64,000 nt of DNA. It comes from Excoecaria cochinchinensis (Eukaryota > Streptophyta > Magnoliopsida > Malpighiales > Euphorbiaceae). Location of the stretch: assembly GCA_947683425.1 (NCBI GenBank), contig CANTUQ010000076.1:1550001-1614000 (forward strand), written 5' to 3'. Positions 22,610 through 33,368 of this stretch are shown here, piece after piece. A model generated the notes under the pieces. The model did no database searches and was not told the DNA's origin. It saw nothing but the letters and a program-made list of their open reading frames with translations. Each line of letters starts with the position of its first letter. The stretch's first letter is position 1. Both the position numbers and the translations under genes were made by a program.

Positions 22610-24606
22610 TGTGACGCGCGCCGAACCCTCGGCCGCCCCTTTGACCGCCCGCTCGAGGGCGATCGGGCATTTGAGGTCCGTTGACAACTTGCAACGAATT
22701 ACAAGTGCGTCTATTTTGGGCAACAAGGAGGTTTCATGGAGTCGCCACCCAATAAAACATTGGGAAAGTTTTTGTCACCTCGGAGAGCCTAAGACTGCGC
22801 TTATTATCCATTTTGGGACAACTAGAGGGTTCTTGGAGGGTAAACCTCTCTCCCAAAGGAGCCTAGGATTAATGTCTAAGTCTCGTGAGACAAGAGGTGT
22901 CTTGGAGGGTAAACCTCTAGCCTCTTTGAGCCTAAAGACCAGAGATGGGTCCGGAACTTCGCATCTATTTCTACCTTGATTGATTTTACAATTTGGTTTT
23001 GAGTTTATTAGTTCGCTCTCTCTCCACACGATGCAATTTTAATTAAAAGGCACAAATATTCACATTGAAGGCGATAAAATATTTGAAAATAACACCAAAA
23101 TAAATTACAACAATACTAGGAGCGGAATACAACTCCCATTAAAAATGCGAACATACATAAAACCGGGGAATTTATTAATTATGAGGACTTTGGTCCCCGC
23201 ATGTGTATTTAAAGAAAACATTTTGAACGTGGTGATTTTATTTGGGATGAAAATTAGGACATTGGTCCCATTTATTATGGAAAAATCCAAGTTAATTTAG
23301 TAGAAATGTTTTTGTGATTTTTATTTAGGCGTGCATAAAAACCATTTTATTTATTGAATATATACAAGGAAATTAAAAAATATAAACAAAATGAGAATTA
23401 AAATGTGCAATGAAAATGCCAAACCCCGCATCTCCTCCTTCGCGTGCACGGATGCTCAAATGAGAATAAAATAATGATTTGCAACCAAAAAAAAAAAAAA
23501 AAAAAAAGAAATTCATGTTAGAAATTAAACCAAAGAAATAATATGACTTGGAGGATAATATGTATAATGAAAATATAACATGCATAAAATACTATAACAT
23601 GCATAAAATAATTATGATGCAATTTAACATGCATAAGAATAAAAAATATTAACCATGCTCAACATATCAAATAAATAATTATAATAACTATGAGTAAAAA
23701 ATAAAATATTGATATGTATAAAAAAGAAAAATAATTTGACATGAAAATATAATAGGATTTAAAAGAGTTTATTTGTTATATGAACAATTGAAGATAAAAT
23801 AATAAGAAGAAAATGGGGACTAAGAGAATTTACATGTTTAAAAGTTAATTGGAACCAAAAGAAATTAAAATCAACAAGAGAATTAAGGAGTTAAGCCATG
23901 AATAATTACCCTCAAATTTAATCTTGAAGAATTGAAGGGAGAAGTGTTGAATTCCTTGTCTTTCCCTTGTGAAAAATGCTTGAAAAATAACTTGGAAACT
24001 TGAAAAATCATCCTTGGAAGCAAGTGTGTAAGATTGATTTTTTCTTTTTCCCTCCGAGCTCAAAAATTCAGTTCTTTCTCTCTAAAATCTTTCTAATTCG
24101 TCCTCCCCTTGTTCTGAATTTTTTCTACACTTTTTTACCTCAAAAACCACCCAAAATCGTCCAAAAACCGTTCAAAATCGAGTGGGGGTCGAAAATGGGT
24201 GAAATCTCGGCGAAATGGGGCAAAAGTGGATGACTGCCCGGGAGAAATGTGCGCACGAAGCGAGCGACGCCCTACGCATCGCTCGCGCAGGCGAGCGCTC
24301 ATCCAGCACTTGCTTGCGCGCGCGCCGCCCAGTGCCCGGGCAGGCGCTCCGCGCGCTGCTGCGCCCCTACCTTCTCGAAAAATACCTTTTTTTTTTATAT
24401 AAAAACCCTCAACCTAAAACATGCTTTTTCTTCTCCAAAATAATTTTAAAAATATTTTTTGAAATATTTTTAAAATACACTTTTTACTCATCAAAAAGAA
24501 AAGGAAAATCACTTCCGAGCTCCAATCTTTTTGCCTATAAGCCGGCGTAGCTAAATTTCATCATCGGGTAATCCTGATCAAGGCTACTCGGGACCCGGTG
24601 TCTACA
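22610..24606 (-). mobile_element. TatT2 left LTR (3' LTR, 1997 bp)
   Basis: Starts TGTGACGCGCGCC at 22610 and ends GGTGTCTACA at 24606. TSD copies are TAAGT at 22605-22609 and CAAGT at 35264-35268; the single difference is a C/T change that also turns a glutamine codon of TekA integrase into a stop. It matches the right LTR (33369-35263) closely, except for about 100 extra bp in the GC-rich tract. The region related to TatT1 LTRs includes both termini and the LTR edge segment near 22690-22980. Confidence 0.92.
24228..24374. repeat. GC-rich tract in TatT2 left LTR
   Basis: Short self-complementary words such as GCGAGCGACGC, GCTCGCGCAGGCGAGC and GCGCGCGCGCC. Open frames overlapping it on several frames (24199-24550) only reflect high GC. 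The matching right-LTR tract (about 34975-35030) is roughly 100 bp shorter. Confidence 0.8.
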
Positions 24607-24625
24607 GTTGCCCCCAATTTTGGGG
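24607..24625 (-). promoter_or_regulatory. TatT2 polypurine tract
   Basis: The minus strand reads CCCCAAAATTGGGGGCAAC directly before the 3' LTR start TGTAGACACC. GGGGGCAAC before TGTAGACACC is the form commonly seen in Tat-lineage elements, where it primes plus-strand DNA synthesis. Confidence 0.8.
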
Positions 24626-24780
24626 AGGCTAGTGCATGGGTGCCTAGGTGAGCCAAAATTCAGGAAAAGGAAAGAAGCGCGTACCTGAAGCGGCGACCTT
24701 CCTGCTGGATGGAGTTATGATGATAGTTGTTGCCGTGTTATAGGCAAGCTGTCTTTTGGTTGTAACTGGTGGCGCCATGG

Positions 24781-25090
24781 GTGCACTAACCTCTTGTGGG
24801 TGGCGCAGCTATCGTGCTAACCATTGCGAGTTGGTAATGCTGTGGTCGTGCTAACCTCTTGTGGGTAGTGCCGCCATCGTGCTAACTGTTATGACTTGGT
24901 AGTGCCGTGGTCGTGCTAACCTTTTGTGGGTAGTGCCGCCATCGTGCTAACTGCTGTGAATTGTAATGCCGTAGTCGTGCTAACCTCTTGTGGGTAGTAC
25001 CGCCATCGTGCTAACTGCTGTGAATTGTAATGCCGTGGTCGTGCTAACCTCTTGTGGGTAGTGCCGCCATCGTGCTAACTGCTGTGAATC
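24781..25090. repeat. Minisatellite of about 64 bp in TatT2 3' region
   Basis: About five units, anchored by GTGCTAACCTCTTGTGGGTA at 24848, 24913, 24977 and 25041, with a more diverged first unit at 24781. Each unit also has GCCGCCATCGTGCTAACTG. It is not related in sequence to the TatT1 minisatellite, although both lie at the same place between pol and the 3' LTR. Confidence 0.9.
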
Positions 25091-26091
25091 TTGGAGCTGT
25101 GCCCTTTTGGACGTTTGGACTGATGTCGTCACTCGGCTTTTGTTGGTGTTCCCCGCTAATTTCTCCTGCTAGATTGTATGCGTATAAATGTACAAGAAAT
25201 CATGTATGTATGATATGGAATGCAAATGCTTGCAAAAATGTATAGACCATGCCCTAGGTGGTCCAAGGTTTGCTGAGGCTATAGCTTGCCTGCTCTACCA
25301 TGCCCCCGGAATTCTGAGGATCATCGACAAGTTTTCTGAAAAAGACCTCCGGTGTACATCCTTTGCCCCCCTGGTCAATGATGCCTTACCCGAGATTCTG
25401 ATTCATGTTCTGTGTTGTGTGTTATCTGATTGAAAGAAGTTCATCTGAAATAACGCCGCCTTATCGCTCCAGGCATTGAACGTCATTGTTTTAAAGGTAG
25501 TGCGTCCCTTGTGGATTTTCACACTAGCTTTTATTTGCGGGAAATGTGTCTCCTAAGGGATTTTCACACGACCCTTTGCCTAATTTTTGCCTAGAATGGA
25601 CCCAACCCAATCCAGCGACTTTTGTTCTTTTTTTTTTTTTTATTTTTTTTTTAGAGAAGGTTATCATCAAAGCTTCTGTTAAGAGCAAGTAGCACATATC
25701 CGATGAAGTGACTGAGCAATAATCATTAGATGAACAATTGGTATATCTCTTTTTAAGACAGAACTAAAAGATCAATGAAAATATATTCTTTATTCATTGA
25801 AAAATTGTGTACATTTCTATATTATTTTATCATACATGATTTTCATTTGACAAGAATTCAAAAGCTTATGACTACACCTAATCTCGGAGTGGATTTTGTC
25901 AGCATCAAACTCCTGTTATCAATCGGCCCTATCGGGTTTTCTCGAATGAATATTTTCTCTTGGCCCTTAATTTTTGCCCAGGATGCCTTTTTTCGGTTTT
26001 CACCCTGACAGGGCGCCCAATTTTAGCAAGGCCGCCTTTTTTCGGTTTTTGACCCGCAGGGCATTTATTCTCTTCTTTTTATTTTTGGTCT
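25091..26091 (-). other. TatT2 3' untranslated region
   Basis: Aligns with TatT1 10236-11344 and contains no conserved frame. It includes a poly-T run at about 25625-25655. Confidence 0.75.
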
Positions 26092-27350
26092 TTAGCCATG
26101 GAACCTTTTAAGTCTATCGATATTGATCGGGTCCTTGAACTCATTCCCATCACTGTCTGCCAAAATTGCTGCTCCTTTTGTTAGCAGCTTCTTCAAAATG
26201 AACGGACCTTCCCAGGTGGGCCTGAATTTTTCGCGTATGTCCGGCACTCCCGGCCTCATCATCTTAAAGACCAAATCCCCCTCCTTCAACGAGTGCTTTC
26301 GTACTTTCTTGCCAAACGACCGAGCCAACCTTTTCTGATAAACTTGATTGTGGTAATAGGCCCGCAACCTATCTTCATCTAGCAAATTTAGCTATAACAA
26401 ATGCTGTTGCGCCCATTCTGCCTCTGGAATCTTGGCTTCCATAACTACCCTCAAAGACTTCAACTCAATTTCAACTGGTAGGACTGCTTTAGTTCCATAT
26501 ACCAGAGAGAATGGTGTTGCCCACGTAGAGGTTCTGATTGTAGTTCTATATCCCCAAAGTGCGCAGGGTAACTTTTCAGCCCAGTCTTTATAGCTCTGAA
26601 CCATCTTAGCCAATATCCTCTTCACATTCTTGTTTGCTGCTTCAACTGCACCGTTTGCTTGAGGATGGTAGGGAGAAGACTTATGATGTTGGATTCCATA
26701 TTTCTGGAGCATTTGCTTAGTTTCTGCTAGGAATTGCACCCCAGTATCAGATACAATGTGATGTGGGAGACCATATCTGCATATCAGATTCCGCTCGATG
26801 AATTTAGCCATATCCCTTGCATCAACCTTCTTGAAAGATTCAGCTTCAACCCACTTAGTGAAGTAGTCAATGGCAACTATAATGAATTTGTGCCCATTAG
26901 AAGCTGTAGGACAGATTTCGCCTATGATGTCTATTCCCCAAGCCGCAAATAGCCATGGAGATGTCAAATTATGTAACTTTGAAACTGACACATGCCTCAA
27001 GTTCGCATACTGTTGGCATAACTGGCATTGCTTCATAAATTTTGAACAATCCGTATCCATTGTGAGCCAATAAAACCCTTGCCGCATGATCTTCTTTGCT
27101 AAGGCTAAGCCATTCATGTGAGCTCTACAGATACCGGTATGAACCTCTTCCATAACTCTTTTAGCTTCTTTCTCCGCGAGACATCTTAACTGGATACCAT
27201 CAGCTTGCCTTTTGTACAAAGTGCCATTAACACTGATGAATTGAGTGGATAACTTCCTGATCATTCTTTGATCCTTCTCAGTGGCTTCCTCTGGAAAGAC
27301 TGACCTTTCTAAGTAATTTTGAATGTCATAGTACCATGGATTTCCATCGG
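26092..27350 (-). pseudogene. pol: TatT2 integrase, one stop
   Basis: Read from about 27350 to 26092. It has the zinc-binding region (CQLCQQ), the core motif WGIDIIGE (first aspartate kept), SDTGVQFLAETKQ (second aspartate; T where N is usual), HPQANGAVEAANKN (glutamate) and a C-terminal part ending DPINIDRLKRFHG. A single stop near 26389 falls at a glutamine that TatT1 keeps (context WAQQ..LL). Except for that stop it is better preserved than the TatT1 copy. Confidence 0.9.
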
Positions 27351-27819
27351 TGGTCTCGAAGTCCATCACCTGCTCAGCGTCAAAGCAAGGCCTTCCTGAG
27401 CTAGAGATTAGCACAGGTTTCATCGCAACTCCTGTTGGATTATCCCACATAGACACTAAAGTTGCTAGAGCATCAGCTAACTGATTTTCATCTCTGGGGA
27501 TGAACTGAAAAGTGAAAGTCTCAAACTGGCTGCTCAAAATTCTCAAGTGCTTCACATAACGCAACAGCCTTTCTTCCTTGACTGACCACTCCCTTCTGAT
27601 CTGATGAATTACCAAGGAAGAATCTCCGAATACTTCTGCAGTCTTTGCCCCAAGACCGAGTAATGCTTCCAATACAAAGATGCAAGCTTCATATTCTGCT
27701 TCATTATTTGTAGCCTTATACCTCAGCTTCTTAGCCAATGGTAGCCTTTCACCATCCGGGGTCGTAAGAATAATTCCTGCTCCTGCCCCTTTACTGTTTA
27801 CTGCCCCATCAAAGAATAG
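27351..27819 (-). pseudogene. pol: TatT2 additional RNase H domain
   Basis: Carries GAVNSKGAGAG, ATNNEAEYEACIFVLEAL and RDENQLADALATL, as in TatT1 12572-13081. The frame runs without break into integrase. A stop at its start (27820) is at the tryptophan pair of the TatT1 sequence (GWQFFFDG context). Together with the Ty3-type RNase H it gives the dual arrangement of the Tat lineage. Confidence 0.85.
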
Positions 27820-28339
27820 CTACCACCCTTGCACTGCTATGGCCGTGATATCTTCATCTTGGAAATTATACTCAAACTGGTCTCCCTCAATAGGATGCTC
27901 GGCTAAGAATTCTGCTACAGCTCTTCCTTTAATGGTTTTCTTGGTTATGTATTCAATGTCGAACTCCTGCAACAGCAGTAACCATCTTCCCATCTTCCCT
28001 AGTAGAGAGGGTGCTTCTTGGAGGTATCTAAGAGGATTATGTTTGGCTACTGCCTGTACCCTGAAGGAATGAAAGTAATATCGCAACTTCTTAGAAGCCC
28101 AGATAACTGCTAAACAAATCTTCTCCACCTTTACATATTTAGCTTCATACGGTAGGAACTTCTTGCTAAGATAGTAAACTGCAAACTCCACACCGAAATC
28201 GTCTTCTTGAGATATCATAGCACCTACTGAATTATCTTCCACTGCTAGGTACAGGATTAGCGGCTTGGCACGGAGTGGTGGTCTTAATACTGGAGGATTT
28301 AACAGATACTCCTTAATGGTGTCAAATGCCAGTTGACAG
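27820..28339 (-). pseudogene. pol: TatT2 RNase H domain
   Basis: Part of the 240-codon open frame 27820-28542. It shows LYLAVEDNSVGAMISQ, VYYLSKKFLPYEAKY, AVIWASKKLRYYF and VAEFLAEHPIEGD. It is in frame with RT, with the glutamine at the RT boundary intact (DDCQLAFDT) where TatT1 has a stop. Confidence 0.87.
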
Positions 28340-29496
28340 TCATCGTTCCATATCACCGACTGATTCTTCCTAAGAAGCTTGAAAATAGGCTCACATACTG
28401 AAGCTAGCTTGGCAATAAACCGGCTGATATATTGAAGCTTTCCTAGGAAACTTCTGACTTCCTTCTCCTTCTGGGGCACCGGCATCTCTCTTTTGGCTTT
28501 GACTTTATCGGGATCTACTTCAATTCCTCGCTGGCTTACCACATGGCCTAATAGCTTACCCGAGGCAACTCAAAAGATGCATTTCTTAGGATTGAGGCGT
28601 AGATTATACTTACTAATCCTTTGAAAGAACTTTTCTAAAGCCTCAAAGTGACCTTCTCTAGTAGCCGACTTAATCATCATGTCGTCGACATATACTTCCA
28701 CTTCTTTGTGAATTAGGTCATTGAGAACTTTGGTGGCCATCCTCTGATAAGTTGCTCCTGCATTTTTCAACCCAAAAGGCATAACCCGATAGGCGTATGT
28801 CCCCCACTCGATGATGAAAGCTGTTTTGATCCGATCCACTATCTTGTTAAGGATTTGATTGTATCCTGCGTATCCATCCACAAAGCTGTACATCATACAA
28901 GCAGCAGCACTATCCACTAGCACATCAATATGAGGCAGTGGCAAATCATCCTTAGGGCAAGCTTTGTTCAGGTCTCGATAGTCAACGCATACTCGGACCT
29001 TACCATCTTTCTTGGCTACAGGAACCACGTTAGCTAGCCAGGTCGGGTATTGAACCTCTATTAGGAACTTGGCCTCAATCTGCTTATGGATCTCCTCCTT
29101 TACTTTCTACGCCCATTCTGGCCTAAGTCTCCGAAACTTTTGCTTGACTGGTTTAAACTCTGGGTAAGTTGGGATGGCATGTTCGGCAACATCTTGATCT
29201 ATTCCCGGCATATCCTCATAGGTCCAGGCAAAGACTTTTTCATATTTTTTTAATATTCTCTCAAATTTTATTCTTTCTTCAGGAGTTATGTCTGATGCTA
29301 TCAAAATTTCCTTTGGATTCTCCAAAGTTTCGAGATTAAATGTAGTTGTGCTAGTTGAATTAATATCGAAAATGAATGCATCATGCTTATGATCATGCGA
29401 AATGAAATCATCAGAAACATCACACAAGTAAGCAAAGTTATTCATCTCATTAACATAATCAAAAACATTAACATTGTTCTCAAAGAGTTCTAGCAT
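28340..29496 (-). pseudogene. pol: TatT2 reverse transcriptase, two stops
   Basis: RT motifs VPVAKKDGKVRVCVDYRDLN, SFVDGYAGYNQI, MPFGLKNAGATYQ, VYVDDMMI (catalytic, intact) and LGKLQYISRF. One stop at 29107 is at a glutamine kept in TatT1 (RPEWA context). One near 28567 replaces glycine (KCIFG context). The upstream boundary at about 29500 is a +1 frameshift in a thymidine run (six on the coding strand versus five in TatT1). Confidence 0.88.
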
Positions 29497-31651
29497 AAAA
29501 AAGAGAATCTAAATGACTATCAACTTCAGTCGACGCCGATGCTGCAGCCGACTGTGCTTTGGCTTCTTGACTTGATGGAGGCTTTTCCACTATTTCTGGT
29601 GAAATCTTGAGATCTTCAATCTTCAGCTCTGGTTCTACCATCTTCTCCTTCGCTTTGAGTCTGGTGACTAACAGCTTATCAGTTACAATCTCTTTGGGCT
29701 CATCCCTGTCCCAGATGCTGCATTGGGTCATAATCTCTTCGTCCCAAAAGTTCTCTACAGCTTTAACAACTCCAATCTCCCAATCAAAGACATCATTGAA
29801 AATTTCAAAACCCGGAGTGATCTTCCCATCTATCCACTGCGGCTCTTCTTCTCCGGTGTAAGCACAAACTGATGATGATGGCACAAAGCTCTCCGAAATA
29901 TGGGGGATCTTCTCTGATACTTTCTTTTTACCATATTCTCCTTTGTATCCCAACCCTTTTCGGTCTTTCTGACCATGTGTAGTGATAGCATCCTGCAGCC
30001 CTTGTGACTCTTTTCCCAAACCAGCCCCTGGGAGGAAGTGCATCTTCTTTAGCATGTTCACCACCTGAGGGCTACCTTCTAAGCTTTGCTCTTCTCCGAT
30101 CATCGATACATGAAAGCCACTGAATGGCTGATTAGAGATCTCCAAGGCAGACACTTGGTTCTCTCTTGCTGCTTTAATGGTCACTACTTCTCCTTCATGG
30201 GGTATCTTAATTATCTGGTGTAAGGTGGATGGTACTCCCCCTAACCTATGGAACCACGGTCTACCAAGTAGAGCTGAGAAGTTAGCTGGAATCGGCAAGA
30301 CCACAAAATCTATTTCTGTCTCAATGGGCCCCGTCTTTACTACAGCTTTAAAAATTCCCGATGCTTGCCTCCTAGAGTTGTCGTAGGCTGTGATGGTCAA
30401 ATCGGACCTGCTTAGCATACTCTCATCTAGCCCAAAAGCCTGAAGCGCTACTAAAGGGCAGACATTTATTGAGGACTCGTCATCAACTATGACACAAGCG
30501 GTGTGCTTGCCATTGATCTGTGCCTTGATATATAGAGGCCGGTTATGGTTGTGACCCTCTGTCGGTAAATCTGCATCAGAAAATACCAGCTTCTCCTCAG
30601 ATCCCCCCTTAACAAGGTCTAACAGCTCAGATGGAGAGAGTGTAGTTGCTACGGTGGATACACTCAATGCTTCAACTAACTTCTGTCTGTGAGAGGGGGA
30701 CTGTCTCAAGAGGTCCCAAATAGATATCTGAGCCGTGGTCTTTTTCAGTTGCTTCACTATTGAATTATCTTCCGGCTCCTTCTCTGCGGGTGTTTGCACT
30801 AGGTCCTGTTGCTTCTCAACTTCGGGAACTACTCTCCCACTTCTCGTTACTGCCTCAACTCTCTCTTCTTCTTCCGAATCCCACAGATCCGTGAACTCTC
30901 CATGTTTCTCATCGTCTTCATCTTCTCCACTCTCACTAGTGGACCAACAGTCTATCGCTGCCACGGAAATCCATTCTTCATTCACCGCAGGGCGAGTAAT
31001 AGCGACATACTCATTTCCATATAAATCTTGCATCACATACCATTCTGATAGGCTTGATCCAATCATAAAGACTGGAGGTGGCACTACATTATAGCTGGAC
31101 TTCTTCTTGCCTTCTCTCTTCTCAGGATCGGTGATCTGCTTGTTGTCAATTAGATCTTGGACCCGATGTCTTAGCGTTATACAATCATCTGTCAAATGCA
31201 CCGTATGTTGGTGAAATGCACAATATTCATTTTCCTTATGCCTTGGCTGTCCCTGGGTCTTGGCCGGCCTAGGTGATAGGGGTCGCAGTTTTCCTTCTTT
31301 TACTAGCCTCTTCAGCACCCATGATAAAGGCCTACCAAAGTTGGAGAAATACCTCTGATTCACGCCTATTACAGATACCTCGGCTGTCTTCCCACCTCTA
31401 TTACCACTGCTTGAACTTGCTAACTTGGCTGTCCCTTGATTGCTGTATCCCTTCCTGGCATAGGACTCACCGTTTGCCCTCTTGACTAAATATTCACCTT
31501 CTGCTTCTATGGCAATGTCCTTTAGGAATTCCCAGTCTTTCAGTCCCTTCATTTTTAGTCCATCTCTCAAGTATGGGCTGGCATTTCGAAGGAATAATCG
31601 GATCTGATCAGAAGTGTCCAGTTTGCGTTTCATCTCCATAACCCGGTTCAT
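29480..31651 (-). pseudogene. gag-pol: TatT2 Gag C-terminal part, protease-like domain and G-patch
   Basis: A 723-codon open frame. In order: late Gag (SPYLRDGLKMKGLKDWEFL); a Cys/His knuckle-like block (YCAFHQHTVHLTDDC) at about residues 148-162; an acidic linker; a retropepsin-like domain with VIVDDESSINVCP near residue 420 (the usual G after D-S/T is E here, so probably inactive) and FSALLGRPWFH near residue 490; then a G-patch-like segment LGKESQGLQDAITTHGQKDR followed by KGLGYKG near residues 580-605; then a linker to RT. TatT1 has the same order broken only by stops. Confidence 0.87.
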
Positions 31652-32600
31652 CCATCGAGTAAGGTACTCGTGGAAGGACTCTCCAGCCTTCTGTCAACTC
31701 GAGGTCTTTCAAAGTGACCTCCATCCGGGTACTGCAATCGTACTGCTTAAGAAACTCTTCGGTCAGCAAGTCCCAATCCTCCTTGGACCTCCTATTAAGC
31801 CCATGATACCAATTAATAGCAACTCCTGTGAGACTCAAAAAATACTCTATCTTCTATTTTCTTGTTAAGGTCGTTCCCTTCATGACCAGTGAGTATTGCT
31901 TAATGTGTGCGGTAGGGTCAAATGTGCCATCAAATTTAGGAATGTCCGGCATCTTAAAGTTTTGAGGAATCAGATCATCCCCATCCAGCTCTTGGTCTTC
32001 TGGGTTCATTCCTTTTCCCACTGTTATCATCCTTGTCATGGCCTCAAATCTCTCTTCCATTTTCCTCCACATTGCCTCCTCCAGTTTCGATGACTTTTCT
32101 TTAATTACTGCATTCTCCTCTTGCTCATCTCCCCCAAACTCAGCTTCAGACCTAGGGGCCTCTCTATGCTCAACAGGTACAGGTACTCTTTGCTCAACAA
32201 TAGGTGGATCGACCACTGGTTGGTTAACTGCAGCAGGGAGCTCTTCTTTAATAGCCTCTTGTTCAGCTCGCATCCGGATAGGGGCAGCAGCAGCTTGTTG
32301 CCCAGCTATGGAGGTGGCAAGATTGCCCATCATTGCAATCATTCGGGCTTCAAACTCCTCCATTCTCTTTCCTACCTCTTCAGCAATTATTGCCCGGGTT
32401 GCATCAGATTCATTTGATGGATTAGCCATGCTTACTTCTATTGACGATTCGGAAGAAAACCCCACACTATTTTCTAAGATTGAATCTGAACTCTGATCCG
32501 ACACTAACTCTGTTAACCCCAAAAGCGGAGTCCTTCTTAACCGTCCGTCGGGACCTCTAGACCACCCAGGAGAATCTATGATGGTTGAAATGCAAAAATT
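31652..32600 (-). pseudogene. gag: TatT2 Gag N-terminal and capsid part
   Basis: Coiled-coil-like start (SDATRAIIAEEVGKRMEEFE), then PDIPKFDGTFDPTAHIKQ and LTGVAINWYHGLNRRSKED. A stop at 31854 is at a glutamine kept in TatT1. At about 31697 six bases of the TatT1 sequence are replaced by one, a net loss of 5 that shifts the frame. A 3-bp in-frame loss lies near 31845. A methionine at about 32427 in MANPSNESDATRA matches the TatT1 MTNQSSGSDATRA, but protein similarity extends upstream to GPDGRLRR. Confidence 0.85.
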
Positions 32601-33348
32601 ATTAAGATGATGCATGATTAAAATGCAATGCATGCTCGTGCTAATGCAACATAGACAAACACATGCAAGCAGATAGATCCTTCCAACCTTATATCTCCCA
32701 CACACGTAGTAGTGCAGTCTCTTTCCTAGGTGGGCTTGATCCATGGGTTAACAGGGAACCCAATGGACACGTATGGTGCACGGTGGAAAACTGGCAGCAT
32801 AACAGCTCTCATCTAATGTACATTCGTATGGGTGTTTGTCCATTATGTATTTAAACAATGCAACTTAACTAAGATGGGCCCACCGAGGCATGAAAGCCTT
32901 TGATGAAGACCATTTAATTAAATTGACTTCGTCCAATATATGATGGCCCATATAGCAAGCATAGTATTACGGTACATTTCACCTAGTGAAAGTATCTATT
33001 GCCAATACATGAGCGTTAGTCAAAGGGTGATGATATTTTTGGGTTACCCCAGCATGATCCCTGTCGACGGGTCTAGCTCAGCACGAGCATAACGACCGAT
33101 CGGGTAACCATTTGATATACCTTAATGGTACGAGGCTTGGGCTGGTGATTATCCTTAACACTTCCCTAAATTGAGTGAAAATAGAGTCGTGCTTCAAGAA
33201 CGCACCGGGTTTGAGAAGGGACCAAACTAACTTAATCTAAGGCTCTAATGAGATGATATGCAATTTTGAGATAAAGCGAAACTCATAAACTAAAACTTAA
33301 TTATAAAGGATAATCAAGGTATTTTCAAGTTAAAGTCTCGAACCATTT
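32601..33348 (-). other. TatT2 5' leader
   Basis: Non-coding leader. A single-copy version of the segment that is duplicated in TatT1. No conserved reading frame is visible. Confidence 0.75.
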
Positions 33349-33367
33349 GTCCCCAGTGGAGTCGCCA
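33349..33367 (-). promoter_or_regulatory. TatT2 primer binding site, tRNA-Arg type
   Basis: One base inside the 5' LTR the minus strand reads TGGCGACTCCACTGGGGAC. From memory this pairs with the 3' end of plant tRNA-Arg(ACG), ...CCCCAGCGGAGTCGCCA, with one mismatch. Priming by tRNA-Arg is known for Ogre/Tat elements. Confidence 0.85.
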
Positions 33368-33368
33368 C

